50,820 nt of DNA from NCBI GenBank assembly GCA_016839745.1, contig JAEOTS010000001.1:1-50820 (forward strand), in the 5' to 3' direction. Position 1 is the stretch's first letter; every line of letters begins with the position of its first letter. Both the position numbers and the translations under genes were made by a program. Below are positions 43,161 through 50,820 of this stretch, piece by piece. A model generated the notes under the pieces. The model did no database searches and was not told where the DNA came from. It worked only from the letters and a program-made list of their open reading frames with translations. Source of the stretch: Promethearchaeota archaeon (GTDB taxonomy: Archaea > Asgardarchaeota > Lokiarchaeia > Sigyniarchaeales > SOKP01).

Positions 43161-44744
43161 ATGGAAGATCTAAAAACTATAATTACAGAACTAGTTGATT
43201 CATTGAAAGAAGATATAGGGGAATTCTATAAGATTTATGAGGCATACTTGACCGACCTTATACTCTCAAAAAATATTAATGTTTCATTAATTATTGATTC
43301 AGATGAACAAAAGGATACGAAAAACAAAATTCTTTCTATTATAGCTCTTACAAATTCTGCGTTTATTACAATAGGAGTGTCAAAAAATAAATTAACTGCA
43401 GATACTGAGCTATACCAAGAATTATATGAAAATAATAGAAGTAGTTTTAGTACTTATTTATCTTTTTTGCAACTAGGATTAAACGATTACATTAATAAGC
43501 ACCTATTTATTATAATTTTAGAGTATTTAATAGACAAGGATGACAAGATAATCGAAAATTTAGATCTTTTTGATTTGTTACCTCACGAATTTCGCAAAAA
43601 ATTAACTAGATTGAGGAACGAAAGCAAATTATCAGGAAAAATAAAGAAACATCTTAAAATTTTTAATAAGGAGTTGTTAAAATATTTTAATCCTTCTAAA
43701 TTAACATTTAAAGTGGAGGATTTTAAGATAGAAGATCCCATGGAAACGATATCTGAAGAAGAAATATTGAAAAAATTACAGGAAGCTCGCCAAGACAACA
43801 TAGAAGCTATTACCCAAACCTCATACCAAGTAAGCAATGATAATCTACTAAATAAAGGAAAAACGCCCTCACTCTTAAATTATTTCGTGAATTTTCCTAA
43901 ATTAAATCAATCTATTACGAATAAAATAAATATCAATATAAAACAGCTAAGAACATTTATTACCTCTTCTCCTGAATTTCTAGATTTAGAAAATTTGTAT
44001 TACATAGTTAATATTTTTAAGATGTTTGGAGAGGAACTACAACTAGAACCGGGATATGTTAAAAATATCGTAAATAATTTTATTAGTGGAAAAATATTTA
44101 GCACTGGTAGATACCATAAACCAAATTCAATTAGTGTATGTCATGGTCTTTCTGTTCTTTTTGAATTAGATTTTTTGAATAAATCAGAACTTGTTGATTT
44201 ATTAGATATTGAAATGTTTTTAGAAAACGAACTCAACCCTTTTATTCCTGTTAATTTATATTTTAATTTTTTTACCATTTTAAGCTTAAAAATGTTAAAA
44301 AAAAGCGGTGGAATTATAACAAACAAAAGTCATCTTATTGAACCACTGGTAAAACTTGATTTATTCAATTTAGAAGGATTTAAACCATCCTCAGATATGT
44401 TTTTTTACTTAGGTCTATTGAAGTTGTTAGATGATAGAATTGATTTTAATAATTTACGAGCTCCCTATTTAACCGAATTAGAAAAACAAATACTCCCCAA
44501 TGGATCTGTCAATGGTAATATTACAGACACAGCTAGAACATTATTAACATTAGTGTTACTGGATTCAACTGAGAAAGAAATAAGCATCATTTCCGAGTTA
44601 TTAAAGTTTTTAAATCAGGATTTAAATTTCTTTACAGAAAGCCAAGTTTTCGGTGATTTTACTTGGGATCATAACAAAATCGCATTCAAAATCGAGTTGC
44701 GCATGTTATTTTGGATGTTATTAGCGCTCTCGCAATTTTTTTAA
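43161..44744 (+). CDS. Large helical protein, possible alpha/alpha toroid, unknown function
   Basis: 527 residues, almost all helical, no membrane segment or signal peptide. Residues 1-240 are charged and partly coiled-coil-like. The second half (about 265-527) has repeated helix pairs such as SISVCHGLSVLFELDFL and the late GSVNGNITDTARTLLTLVLLD, which recall prenyltransferase/squalene-cyclase-like alpha/alpha toroid repeats, but without a clear catalytic motif. I cannot name a family. It is the largest unassigned soluble protein in the window and lies alone between two convergent partners. Confidence 0.72.
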   Translation: MEDLKTIITELVDSLKEDIGEFYKIYEAYLTDLILSKNINVSLIIDSDEQKDTKNKILSIIALTNSAFITIGVSKNKLTADTELYQELYENNRSSFSTYLSFLQLGLNDYINKHLFIIILEYLIDKDDKIIENLDLFDLLPHEFRKKLTRLRNESKLSGKIKKHLKIFNKELLKYFNPSKLTFKVEDFKIEDPMETISEEEILKKLQEARQDNIEAITQTSYQVSNDNLLNKGKTPSLLNYFVNFPKLNQSITNKININIKQLRTFITSSPEFLDLENLYYIVNIFKMFGEELQLEPGYVKNIVNNFISGKIFSTGRYHKPNSISVCHGLSVLFELDFLNKSELVDLLDIEMFLENELNPFIPVNLYFNFFTILSLKMLKKSGGIITNKSHLIEPLVKLDLFNLEGFKPSSDMFFYLGLLKLLDDRIDFNNLRAPYLTELEKQILPNGSVNGNITDTARTLLTLVLLDSTEKEISIISELLKFLNQDLNFFTESQVFGDFTWDHNKIAFKIELRMLFWMLLALSQFF

Positions 44745-44759
44745 ATCGGGAGAGTAAGG

Positions 44760-45377
44760 TTATCTTTCTAAATTAAAAATCGTTAGGATAAAATTACTTA
44801 CTGAAGGTATAATTAACCCTTCTTTAACACTTTCATTCCATTTTTTGATTAACACTGTGTTTTTAGTTAAATCTTGGATAACTTTTTGACCCAATTGGAT
44901 CCAAGTCTCCTTTTCGATGATTGGTTTTTCTTCTCCAATTCCTTGACAATATTGAAGTCCTTTTTCAGTATAAAATACTTTAATGGAATTTTCAGTTGAA
45001 TTTACTTTATTAATAAGGAGCTTAAAGGTAAAAGGAAAAGTCCTACAAAAATTTGGTCTAAATTTGTAAATCGAACATCTCTTTTCTTTGGTGTTGTAGA
45101 AGTAACATTGACCATTTGATTTTTTTTTAAGCCCGGTAAACGCTAAACCTCTTTCTGTCTCAATAGGAGGAACAACCATTCTATCTATTTCTTTAGTTGT
45201 TGGTTTTTTATCGAATATGTAGAACCCTAAAATTTCAATGACTTCATCTTGAGTAAGATTTAAGCCATCTCTGATGCGAAGAATATCTAAATAAGTAGTA
45301 TTTACAAGTGTGTTTAAATCGGTACAACATTTACCACAATGTACGCATTCAAACTTTAAATCACTTATATTGTTCAT
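44760..45377 (-). CDS. YkgJ-type Cys-cluster protein, copy 2
   Basis: 205 residues. The cluster begins FECVHCGKCCTDL near the N-terminus and continues with GQCYFYNTKEKRCSIYKFRPNFCRTFPFTF, the pattern of YkgJ-type proteins that are predicted to bind metal. It is the second member in the window (compare 25063-25803) and lacks the acidic N-terminal tail of the first. Downstream on the same strand it is preceded by the giant surface protein gene, whose start is about 4.2 kb away. Function unknown. Confidence 0.9.
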   Translation of the reverse strand: MNNISDLKFECVHCGKCCTDLNTLVNTTYLDILRIRDGLNLTQDEVIEILGFYIFDKKPTTKEIDRMVVPPIETERGLAFTGLKKKSNGQCYFYNTKEKRCSIYKFRPNFCRTFPFTFKLLINKVNSTENSIKVFYTEKGLQYCQGIGEEKPIIEKETWIQLGQKVIQDLTKNTVLIKKWNESVKEGLIIPSVSNFILTIFNLER

Positions 45378-45417
45378 AATTAAATTAAGAAAAAATAAAT
45401 AAAAAATAGCTATTAAT

Positions 45418-48400
45418 TTATTTTGTTGATGGTATAATAAGTTGCTTCTTTATCAAGGTTTCAATGCCATCTATAACAGTATCTCGATTTTTTTCGTGAA
45501 TAAGTTCAAATACTGTCTCAAGATAAAACTCTTGTTTACTTTTAGCAATCGAATAGATAACGTTCAAAATGCGGGTTTCCATTGAATTTAATTCATCCTC
45601 CTTTCTTATTTTAGCTATGAATTCTGCGTTATTTATAGTAAAAGCCTCTTTGTAAGATAATTCTACGTATTTTTTTACAATTGGGGGGAACATGGATTCA
45701 AATTCGTGAATAGCTCCATCCCAATTCCCTATTTGCTCTGAAAGCTCCAACATTGCCCCTAGAGATAAATCAGAAATCTGCTTTTTCATTCGATCAGAAG
45801 CTCTGTCGGTGAGAAGAAAAATAATACGCAAGTCCTGTCGATCACAGATCAAACAATAAAAATATTTGAAGTCCAGTTCTAAGATTGTTCGAGTGCCATC
45901 TTCTTCGTCAAGTTCGACTAATTCTCTACCTTCTCCTCTTTTGCCAACCATTTCCTCTCCTACTGTTATTATAGCTTGAATAAACCCGGAAAAGATTTCT
46001 TTTTTGTGTTTTTCTAGAATAGAATAGCTTTTAGTATAAAGTGGAATTCCGCTATCTCTATGAATAGCAACGATTGCTTGAATATTTTCTATATCTTTAA
46101 ACCTTTGAGTTCTAGCTAGTAATTCTGCTTCTCTTCTTCTTCTCCTTGGCAAAATAACGTACGATCTCAAGCTCAGTATGCCTAAAGCACCAATAATTAT
46201 AGCTGAAATTAAAATTATAATCCAAATCAGAAAAGTAGGAAATTGTGGTTCACCTATAACTAAAAGAAATGAAGATTGCGTTGTCTTGTATACTGTTCCC
46301 TCCTTCGATATGATGAGATTAAATATAAAATTTCCTTGCAAGTTTTCAGGCAATCCTACTGATAGTTGATATGTGCCGGGAGTTATTTCTTCTAACTCCC
46401 CCACTCCATAAGTCCATTTGTATAAAACAGAAGCATTTTCGATAGGTTGATTAGTTTCAATATCTAATAGTTCTATTTGTAGCACTAATGATCCTCCTAT
46501 ATCAACTTTTATGGTTGGATTTGCATCTTCATGACCAACTATATCCACATCAAATTCAATTCGATCAATCAAAATTTCAAAGCCAAATGTTTGCTTTCTG
46601 TAATTAGAATGTTCAAACTTCAAATATATAAAATTGATTCCAGATGAGAAATTTTCCGGTAAACATTCAATCGATGAGTTATACCAGTCATCTACATATT
46701 CTGTTAAATTTTTTTTGTATGACGCGCTAATCCAAGTAAAATTGCCTCCCGAAATATTATTTTTATCTATGATTGACATCGCTTTAGCTGAAATATTGAT
46801 TATATCAAAGTAAGCAACCTCATTCAGAGAATTCTCTTGAATTTCAATCGAATTGATGTAAACTGAGAGGTTAACAGATTGCTTGATAATTTGAAATTGA
46901 TATACATAATGTTGAGGTTCATACTCATTTGCGGAAAACGTAAAATTAATCTGATATATACCGATATTATCAATATAGGAAGTATTAAATTCAATGTCAT
47001 AAGTTCCATTGCCAAGATTCTCAATTGAATAATAGGAGGGATTATTTATACTAACATTTACTGTTGCTCCATCAATACCGTCCCCACTATAATCAGTAAA
47101 CTTAAACTTAATGGTACTATTTGCGTGTAATTCTATATTATATTCAGATTCGAGTCTTTGTAAGCCAGTTTCTTCCCCTAGATTTATTTCAAGTGTAAGG
47201 TTACTTTCTATAAAGCCTAGTTTCGACGAGTTTATTAAAATCTCGTATACACCTTTTGAAGTTAGATCAGCGGTATCAAGAATAGTTTCATAAATACCAA
47301 TAGCAGCTTCAGTAAAGTTAAGAATGGATCCCCCAGTCCAATTATAGGAAACTATTGCATCAGAAATAGATAGATCATTTTCTGGATCGGTTAGAATAAT
47401 TCTTACAGGAATTATATCGCCTACAAATCCATCAGTTACTAAATCTGGTTTAGCATCGTCAGGTTTTAACAACTGAATTTGGCTTTGATGGTTTACAATA
47501 AAATTAGATTTAACACCACCTAACGCTGTTCCATTACTCCAGAATAAAGTATAGTCAAATTGACCCCCTGTAGTATTTAACGCAGAGAATGTAATTTCTG
47601 AAAAGAACACTGTTCCATTTGACAAGGGCGAATTCACTTCTGAATACCATTGATTTCCTTCGGGGTCAAATATCGTTAAATTTACTTCTGTTAACTCAAT
47701 ATTTATAGGAATTCGACCACTGTAGTTTACTTGAGTTTTAATTCTTGTTGATTCACCAGTATCAAAATTAGTGTGTGTCCATTCACCTTGTTTTAATAAT
47801 TTTGTATTTGATTGATTTAAAAAATTAGGTGATGTTGCTTTAAAAGTCCACCAACCAGGAAAAATTGCATAAGATTTATTGATTTTAAGTAAAGGATCTC
47901 CAACTTTGCCATCTTCGAAGGTTATTTCTTGTAGAGTGGGATCCAATGCTGATATGATTTCCCAATCTTCTGGCTTATTGATATCAATTTCAATATCAGT
48001 ATATTGATTTGGGATGTATAAATTGTGATAATATTTCCAATAGATAGTCCCATTTTCTAATATTTCGTATAAAACACCTTCAGTATTTTGTTGATTAATC
48101 ATTGAATTCCCGAAATTATATCCATAAACAGTTGTATCCAAATCAAATTCAAGGTGAGGAGAAGTTGTATTTATTGTTAATGTAATAGGATTTGTATCCC
48201 AAATTTGACTAATTGTTTGATTTGATGAACCCCAATCTGAACTATCTTGTAAGGTCTGTGAATTAATAGTTAAATCAACTCCAGGTTGAGTGGCGTTTGC
48301 TTTAGTTGTTACAACTAAAGAAACATTATCAAACCATACAATATTTGTAAAGCCATCTTCAATCGCCCATCCGCTTGTATAGGTGTAGCCCGAACCAATT

Positions 48401-49593
48401 ATAAATCCTACTGAAATATTGAAATTTTTTAAATCTCCCTCAAAGATATTCGTCGTATTATCCCAGGAATCCGTATATAATCTTCCAGATGTTAGCCATT
48501 TCCGTTTACCCAATTCAGAAATATCTAACATTCCCTTACTAAAGATTTTTTCATTATTTATCTTAACATATAGGTAGTGGTCATTCGTAGGTAATGCATA
48601 TTGGCAGTAATAGTCAAAACTTAAATACGCTTCAACAAATGGGCCACTCTCAATAGTAAATTCTTGGAATAATTCGGAATAAGCACCAGTATCAAAATCT
48701 ACTTCAAATTCACTAACATAGTCTCCATACAAAGCAACATACATTGCTGAAGCGTTATCTACTTCTCCAGGACCGTAATCGTTCCAACAATCAATACCTA
48801 CATTATAATTAAATTGCCAACTGGCAGAATTTATATCAATATTCGAGCTTGAATTCATAAATTCATAATAATCAATATCATAACCATAATAATGATCTTT
48901 GTTATCAGAATCGTAGTCAATTTTTATTGTATCACCAATAACCCAAGGAGAGTAGAAATTATATACATTTTCTGAGGTAGTATTGACATAATAATAATTA
49001 ACTGCTGTAGAATTTGTGATGTATACCCAATCATAACCATATTCAAACTGTAATCTAGAAAAATGAACTCGAATATACTTTGCTCCTGATACGGTAATTT
49101 CATCTTCAGGAGAAAGCCAGTCAGGATTGTGATTAACATAAGGATGTGGTGTACCGTAAATATCCATCGTATCGTATACTCGATAAATAATAGGTGATTC
49201 AAAACCAGAATTATTTATCCAATTTCTTTTATCAACTATATTTTCTAAGGAGTTTTCAACCTTATAAGCTTTCCAGTCGTGTGCAGAATCAAGATAATAA
49301 TTTAAATTAAGTTCTTCTTGATTGTTTAAGGAAATTTCTTGATTATACTTATATAAATTTCCATAGTCTGTTATATTTAAGGCATTTTCATTTCCTTCAA
49401 ATAAAACTGAATCAATATCTGCAATTAAGGGCAGTTGGGAGGGACTATTAAAATCTCTATCTATTTCTGTTTTTAAATTGGAATTTGGAATGAGAAAACT
49501 ACTCGAAAGAAATATTGCTAAGAAAGAAATAAGAATTGCTGTTCTTCGAACTGATATTTTTTTTAAGAGTGAATTATTAGAAAAAATTTTCAT
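45418..49593 (-). CDS. Giant surface protein with cytosolic longin-wHTH tail
   Basis: 1391 residues. Signal or first membrane helix at about 17-38. About 1080 residues outside are beta-rich, with many Asn-x-Ser/Thr sites and at least three related Ig-like modules centred near residues 750, 850 and 1065 (each with a V-Y-W/V strand, then GxYxxxF). A membrane helix follows at about 1122-1145, then a very basic stop-transfer RRRRRE. Residues about 1168-1320 are a longin-like domain (IQAIVAIHRDSGIPLYTKS, IFSGFIQAIITVGEEMVG, IIFLLTDRA), and the last 55 residues look like a winged helix. This is a receptor-like layout: external binding, internal longin. The same longin-wHTH pair is encoded alone at 40281-40922. 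Confidence 0.88.
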   Translation of the reverse strand: MKIFSNNSLLKKISVRRTAILISFLAIFLSSSFLIPNSNLKTEIDRDFNSPSQLPLIADIDSVLFEGNENALNITDYGNLYKYNQEISLNNQEELNLNYYLDSAHDWKAYKVENSLENIVDKRNWINNSGFESPIIYRVYDTMDIYGTPHPYVNHNPDWLSPEDEITVSGAKYIRVHFSRLQFEYGYDWVYITNSTAVNYYYVNTTSENVYNFYSPWVIGDTIKIDYDSDNKDHYYGYDIDYYEFMNSSSNIDINSASWQFNYNVGIDCWNDYGPGEVDNASAMYVALYGDYVSEFEVDFDTGAYSELFQEFTIESGPFVEAYLSFDYYCQYALPTNDHYLYVKINNEKIFSKGMLDISELGKRKWLTSGRLYTDSWDNTTNIFEGDLKNFNISVGFIIGSGYTYTSGWAIEDGFTNIVWFDNVSLVVTTKANATQPGVDLTINSQTLQDSSDWGSSNQTISQIWDTNPITLTINTTSPHLEFDLDTTVYGYNFGNSMINQQNTEGVLYEILENGTIYWKYYHNLYIPNQYTDIEIDINKPEDWEIISALDPTLQEITFEDGKVGDPLLKINKSYAIFPGWWTFKATSPNFLNQSNTKLLKQGEWTHTNFDTGESTRIKTQVNYSGRIPINIELTEVNLTIFDPEGNQWYSEVNSPLSNGTVFFSEITFSALNTTGGQFDYTLFWSNGTALGGVKSNFIVNHQSQIQLLKPDDAKPDLVTDGFVGDIIPVRIILTDPENDLSISDAIVSYNWTGGSILNFTEAAIGIYETILDTADLTSKGVYEILINSSKLGFIESNLTLEINLGEETGLQRLESEYNIELHANSTIKFKFTDYSGDGIDGATVNVSINNPSYYSIENLGNGTYDIEFNTSYIDNIGIYQINFTFSANEYEPQHYVYQFQIIKQSVNLSVYINSIEIQENSLNEVAYFDIINISAKAMSIIDKNNISGGNFTWISASYKKNLTEYVDDWYNSSIECLPENFSSGINFIYLKFEHSNYRKQTFGFEILIDRIEFDVDIVGHEDANPTIKVDIGGSLVLQIELLDIETNQPIENASVLYKWTYGVGELEEITPGTYQLSVGLPENLQGNFIFNLIISKEGTVYKTTQSSFLLVIGEPQFPTFLIWIIILISAIIIGALGILSLRSYVILPRRRRREAELLARTQRFKDIENIQAIVAIHRDSGIPLYTKSYSILEKHKKEIFSGFIQAIITVGEEMVGKRGEGRELVELDEEDGTRTILELDFKYFYCLICDRQDLRIIFLLTDRASDRMKKQISDLSLGAMLELSEQIGNWDGAIHEFESMFPPIVKKYVELSYKEAFTINNAEFIAKIRKEDELNSMETRILNVIYSIAKSKQEFYLETVFELIHEKNRDTVIDGIETLIKKQLIIPSTK

Positions 49594-49764
49594 AATATCC
49601 CCTGTTATTGATTAGAATAATTATAAAATTTATAAAAACTAAAATTAATAAATTTAAGTTTTAAGTAAAAAGAAAGAAATATAGGTTAGAAGTATTTTTT
49701 AACATGCTTCAACCTAGAATATAACGATAGGAACGCTGGATTAAACGACTATTCTATCTGATAC

Positions 49765-50088
49765 TTAGTTAGGAACATCACTTATGAATTCTGATTTTAG
49801 TAGATTAACATATGAGAGTTTATCGCTATTTGTTAACGAGTTTACTTTAATTCCCCTGTTATTATAAATATCTGGTGGCATCTCATCAAAAAGAGAGAGA
49901 ATAAGGATAATAGCATTTTTTACCAACTCCTTGTTTCTGGTTCGTTTTAATACTTTCATTAATTGAATAAATGATTTATTTTTCCAGATTTCTGTTGTTT
50001 CTTTGTTTGTGTCTTGGTTTTGAAAGAAATCAATAATACTTAGATAATAATCAAGTTCGTAATTATCGTTGTTATTTGACATAATCAT
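49765..50088 (-). CDS. Hypothetical small helical protein, 107 aa
   Basis: A soluble, mostly helical protein with an Asn/Asp-rich N-terminus (SNNNDNYELDYYL) and repeated charged helices (LKRTRNKELVKNAIILIL). I recognise no family. It lies upstream of the giant surface protein gene on the same strand, 171 bases away. A second ATG two codons inside is equally possible as start. Confidence 0.6.
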   Translation of the reverse strand: MIMSNNNDNYELDYYLSIIDFFQNQDTNKETTEIWKNKSFIQLMKVLKRTRNKELVKNAIILILSLFDEMPPDIYNNRGIKVNSLTNSDKLSYVNLLKSEFISDVPN

Positions 50089-50272
50089 TATTCTTAAACC
50101 GTATTCTTACATATATAACCTTAGAATTTGTTTTTAAATTAGAGGAGATTATTAGTTTTTTGTTATTATTTTCGCACGTGTTCATTTATTGAGGTTATTT
50201 AAAATATTTTACTTGGAAAATGAATCTTACCTTATTCAGTTTAAAAATTCGTATGGGCATTTTATTATTTTA

Positions 50273-50297
50273 TGTGATATTTGGATAATATATCACA
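50273..50297 (-). terminator. Inverted repeat after the PfkB kinase gene
   Basis: TGTGATAT (50273-50280) and ATATCACA (50290-50297) are perfect inverted repeats separated by 9 bases. The site is 25-50 bases downstream of the PfkB stop on the minus strand, followed by an AT-rich stretch. It may be a 3'-end hairpin; a binding site for a dimeric regulator of the next gene (starting at 50088) is an alternative. Confidence 0.35.
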
Positions 50298-50322
50298 ATC
50301 GAAAGTTGGAAAGGGAAAAATT

Positions 50323-50820
50323 TTAGAGTTTTTCTAACTCTGGAGGAATATGTCCATAAGTTTTTTGAAATCGTGTTCTAACACTTTCAATGTCATAAAT
50401 TTGCGTTTGAGCACCGCTGGTTTCAACTACAAAAGAACCTAATATGGACCCTAATCTGCAAGAGTCTAAGAGATTCATATTTAAGATTAATCCCGTGAGA
50501 ATTCCCGCACGATACCCATCTCCTGCTCCAGTCGCGTCCACGGTACTATTAGGTTTTGCGATAGGAATTTTAATGCTCTTTAATTCCTCAGAATCTGTTT
50601 TAAAAATTAATTCTGAACCCTCTGAGCCTTTTGTTTTTATTATTGTTTTAACCAACTTAAGAATGTTTTGTTCGTCTAAATCTGTCTTTTTTATTACTTG
50701 ATTTATTTCGAATGAATTCCCAATTAAAATCTCCGATTTCTTTAAAATCTCTACTAAATTATCCTTGGAAAAGAGAGGGGTAATTTGTCCAGGATCAAAT
50801 ATCATAGGAATATTTAAATC
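50323..50820 (-). CDS. PfkB/ribokinase family kinase, N-terminus cut by window edge
   Basis: At least 165 residues of the C-terminal part are present. The frame stays open to position 50820, so the start lies outside the window. The edge reads DLNIPMIFDPGQ, the usual strand before the second substrate region, followed by NSFEINQV and the ATP/catalytic signature DATGAGDGYRAG with the catalytic Asp in GAGD. PfkB kinases phosphorylate sugars or nucleosides; the substrate cannot be told from this part. Confidence 0.92.
   Translation of the reverse strand, partial: DLNIPMIFDPGQITPLFSKDNLVEILKKSEILIGNSFEINQVIKKTDLDEQNILKLVKTIIKTKGSEGSELIFKTDSEELKSIKIPIAKPNSTVDATGAGDGYRAGILTGLILNMNLLDSCRLGSILGSFVVETSGAQTQIYDIESVRTRFQKTYGHIPPELEKL

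Noticed and set aside
46178..47293. Plus-strand ORFs inside the giant surface protein gene
   Set aside because: They are short antisense readings of a long, well supported minus-strand gene.
45418..49593. S-layer protein identity for the giant surface protein
   Set aside because: The large cytosolic longin-wHTH tail argues for a signalling or adhesion receptor. An S-layer role cannot be excluded but is not supported.
1..50820. CRISPR arrays, insertion sequences, phage genes, rRNA
   Set aside because: No regularly spaced repeats, transposase or integrase motifs, phage structural genes or rRNA sequence were seen on either strand.

Overview
The window looks like a chromosomal segment of an Asgard archaeon, most probably of the Lokiarchaeia type. 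It is AT-rich and densely coded, with short gaps and mixed strands. It carries archaeal markers: UPF0147, an M29 aminopeptidase, ADP-forming acyl-CoA synthetase, MtrH, an archaeosortase-like enzyme, ribosomal protein eL13, and a tRNA-Pro interrupted outside the anticodon loop. It also carries a striking number of eukaryote-like parts: one Rab-like and three Arf/Rag-like GTPases, longin and roadblock/LC7-like domains fused in several ways, a single gelsolin-like domain and a Trm9-like tRNA methyltransferase. I saw no CRISPR array, insertion sequence, phage or plasmid module.

Layout. Positions 1-6.0 kb hold small membrane and unknown proteins, the nickel-enzyme maturation factors HypC and CooC, and a coiled-coil/HEAT protein. 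At 6.0-6.5 kb a tandem duplication carries two tiny, extremely acidic genes. From 6.6 to 10.5 kb come a cyclophilin, an ADP-forming acyl-CoA synthetase and a BioD-like/DRTGG protein. Small membrane proteins, a GT-C glycosyltransferase, a ferredoxin-nitroreductase, an aminopeptidase and an HGSNAT-like acyltransferase fill 10.6-17.9 kb. The stretch 18.0-23.1 kb holds the gelsolin-like protein facing a longin-Rab-like GTPase, the tRNA, UPF0147 and an extended PEP synthase. From 23.4 to 27.3 kb are two small probable alpha/beta-barrel proteins, a macro domain, a YkgJ-type Cys-cluster protein and a DegT aminotransferase. At 27.4-33.5 kb are the archaeosortase, MtrH-like protein, a longin-GTPase-roadblock fusion, a PurM/ThiL-like protein, a possible sorted surface protein and a LOG-like protein. 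From 33.7 to 38.8 kb come a GTPase with a roadblock-like tail, a zinc-ribbon/roadblock protein, a PD-(D/E)XK-like protein, a lone ATP-cone and a second longin-GTPase-roadblock fusion. The rest holds a membrane transglutaminase, a longin-wHTH protein, eL13 fused to a helix-hairpin-helix domain, the Trm9-like enzyme, a 1391-residue surface protein with a cytosolic longin-wHTH tail, and the edge of a PfkB kinase.

How the genes may work together (inference). The GTPases, longin and roadblock modules and the single-pass surface protein could form a signalling or membrane-organising network, in which receptor tails and GTPases share dimerising longin/roadblock folds. They resemble the building blocks of Ragulator/Rag, Mon1-Ccz1 and MglA/MglB, but in single-chain arrangements. 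HypC, CooC, MtrH, the PurM/ThiL-like protein and the acyl-CoA synthetase fit a hydrogenase- and Wood-Ljungdahl-linked fermentative or acetogenic metabolism, with PEP synthase feeding gluconeogenesis. Two unrelated genes (3084-3887 and 40281-40922) lack any ATG, GTG or TTG that keeps the conserved N-terminus, and both fit an ATT start.
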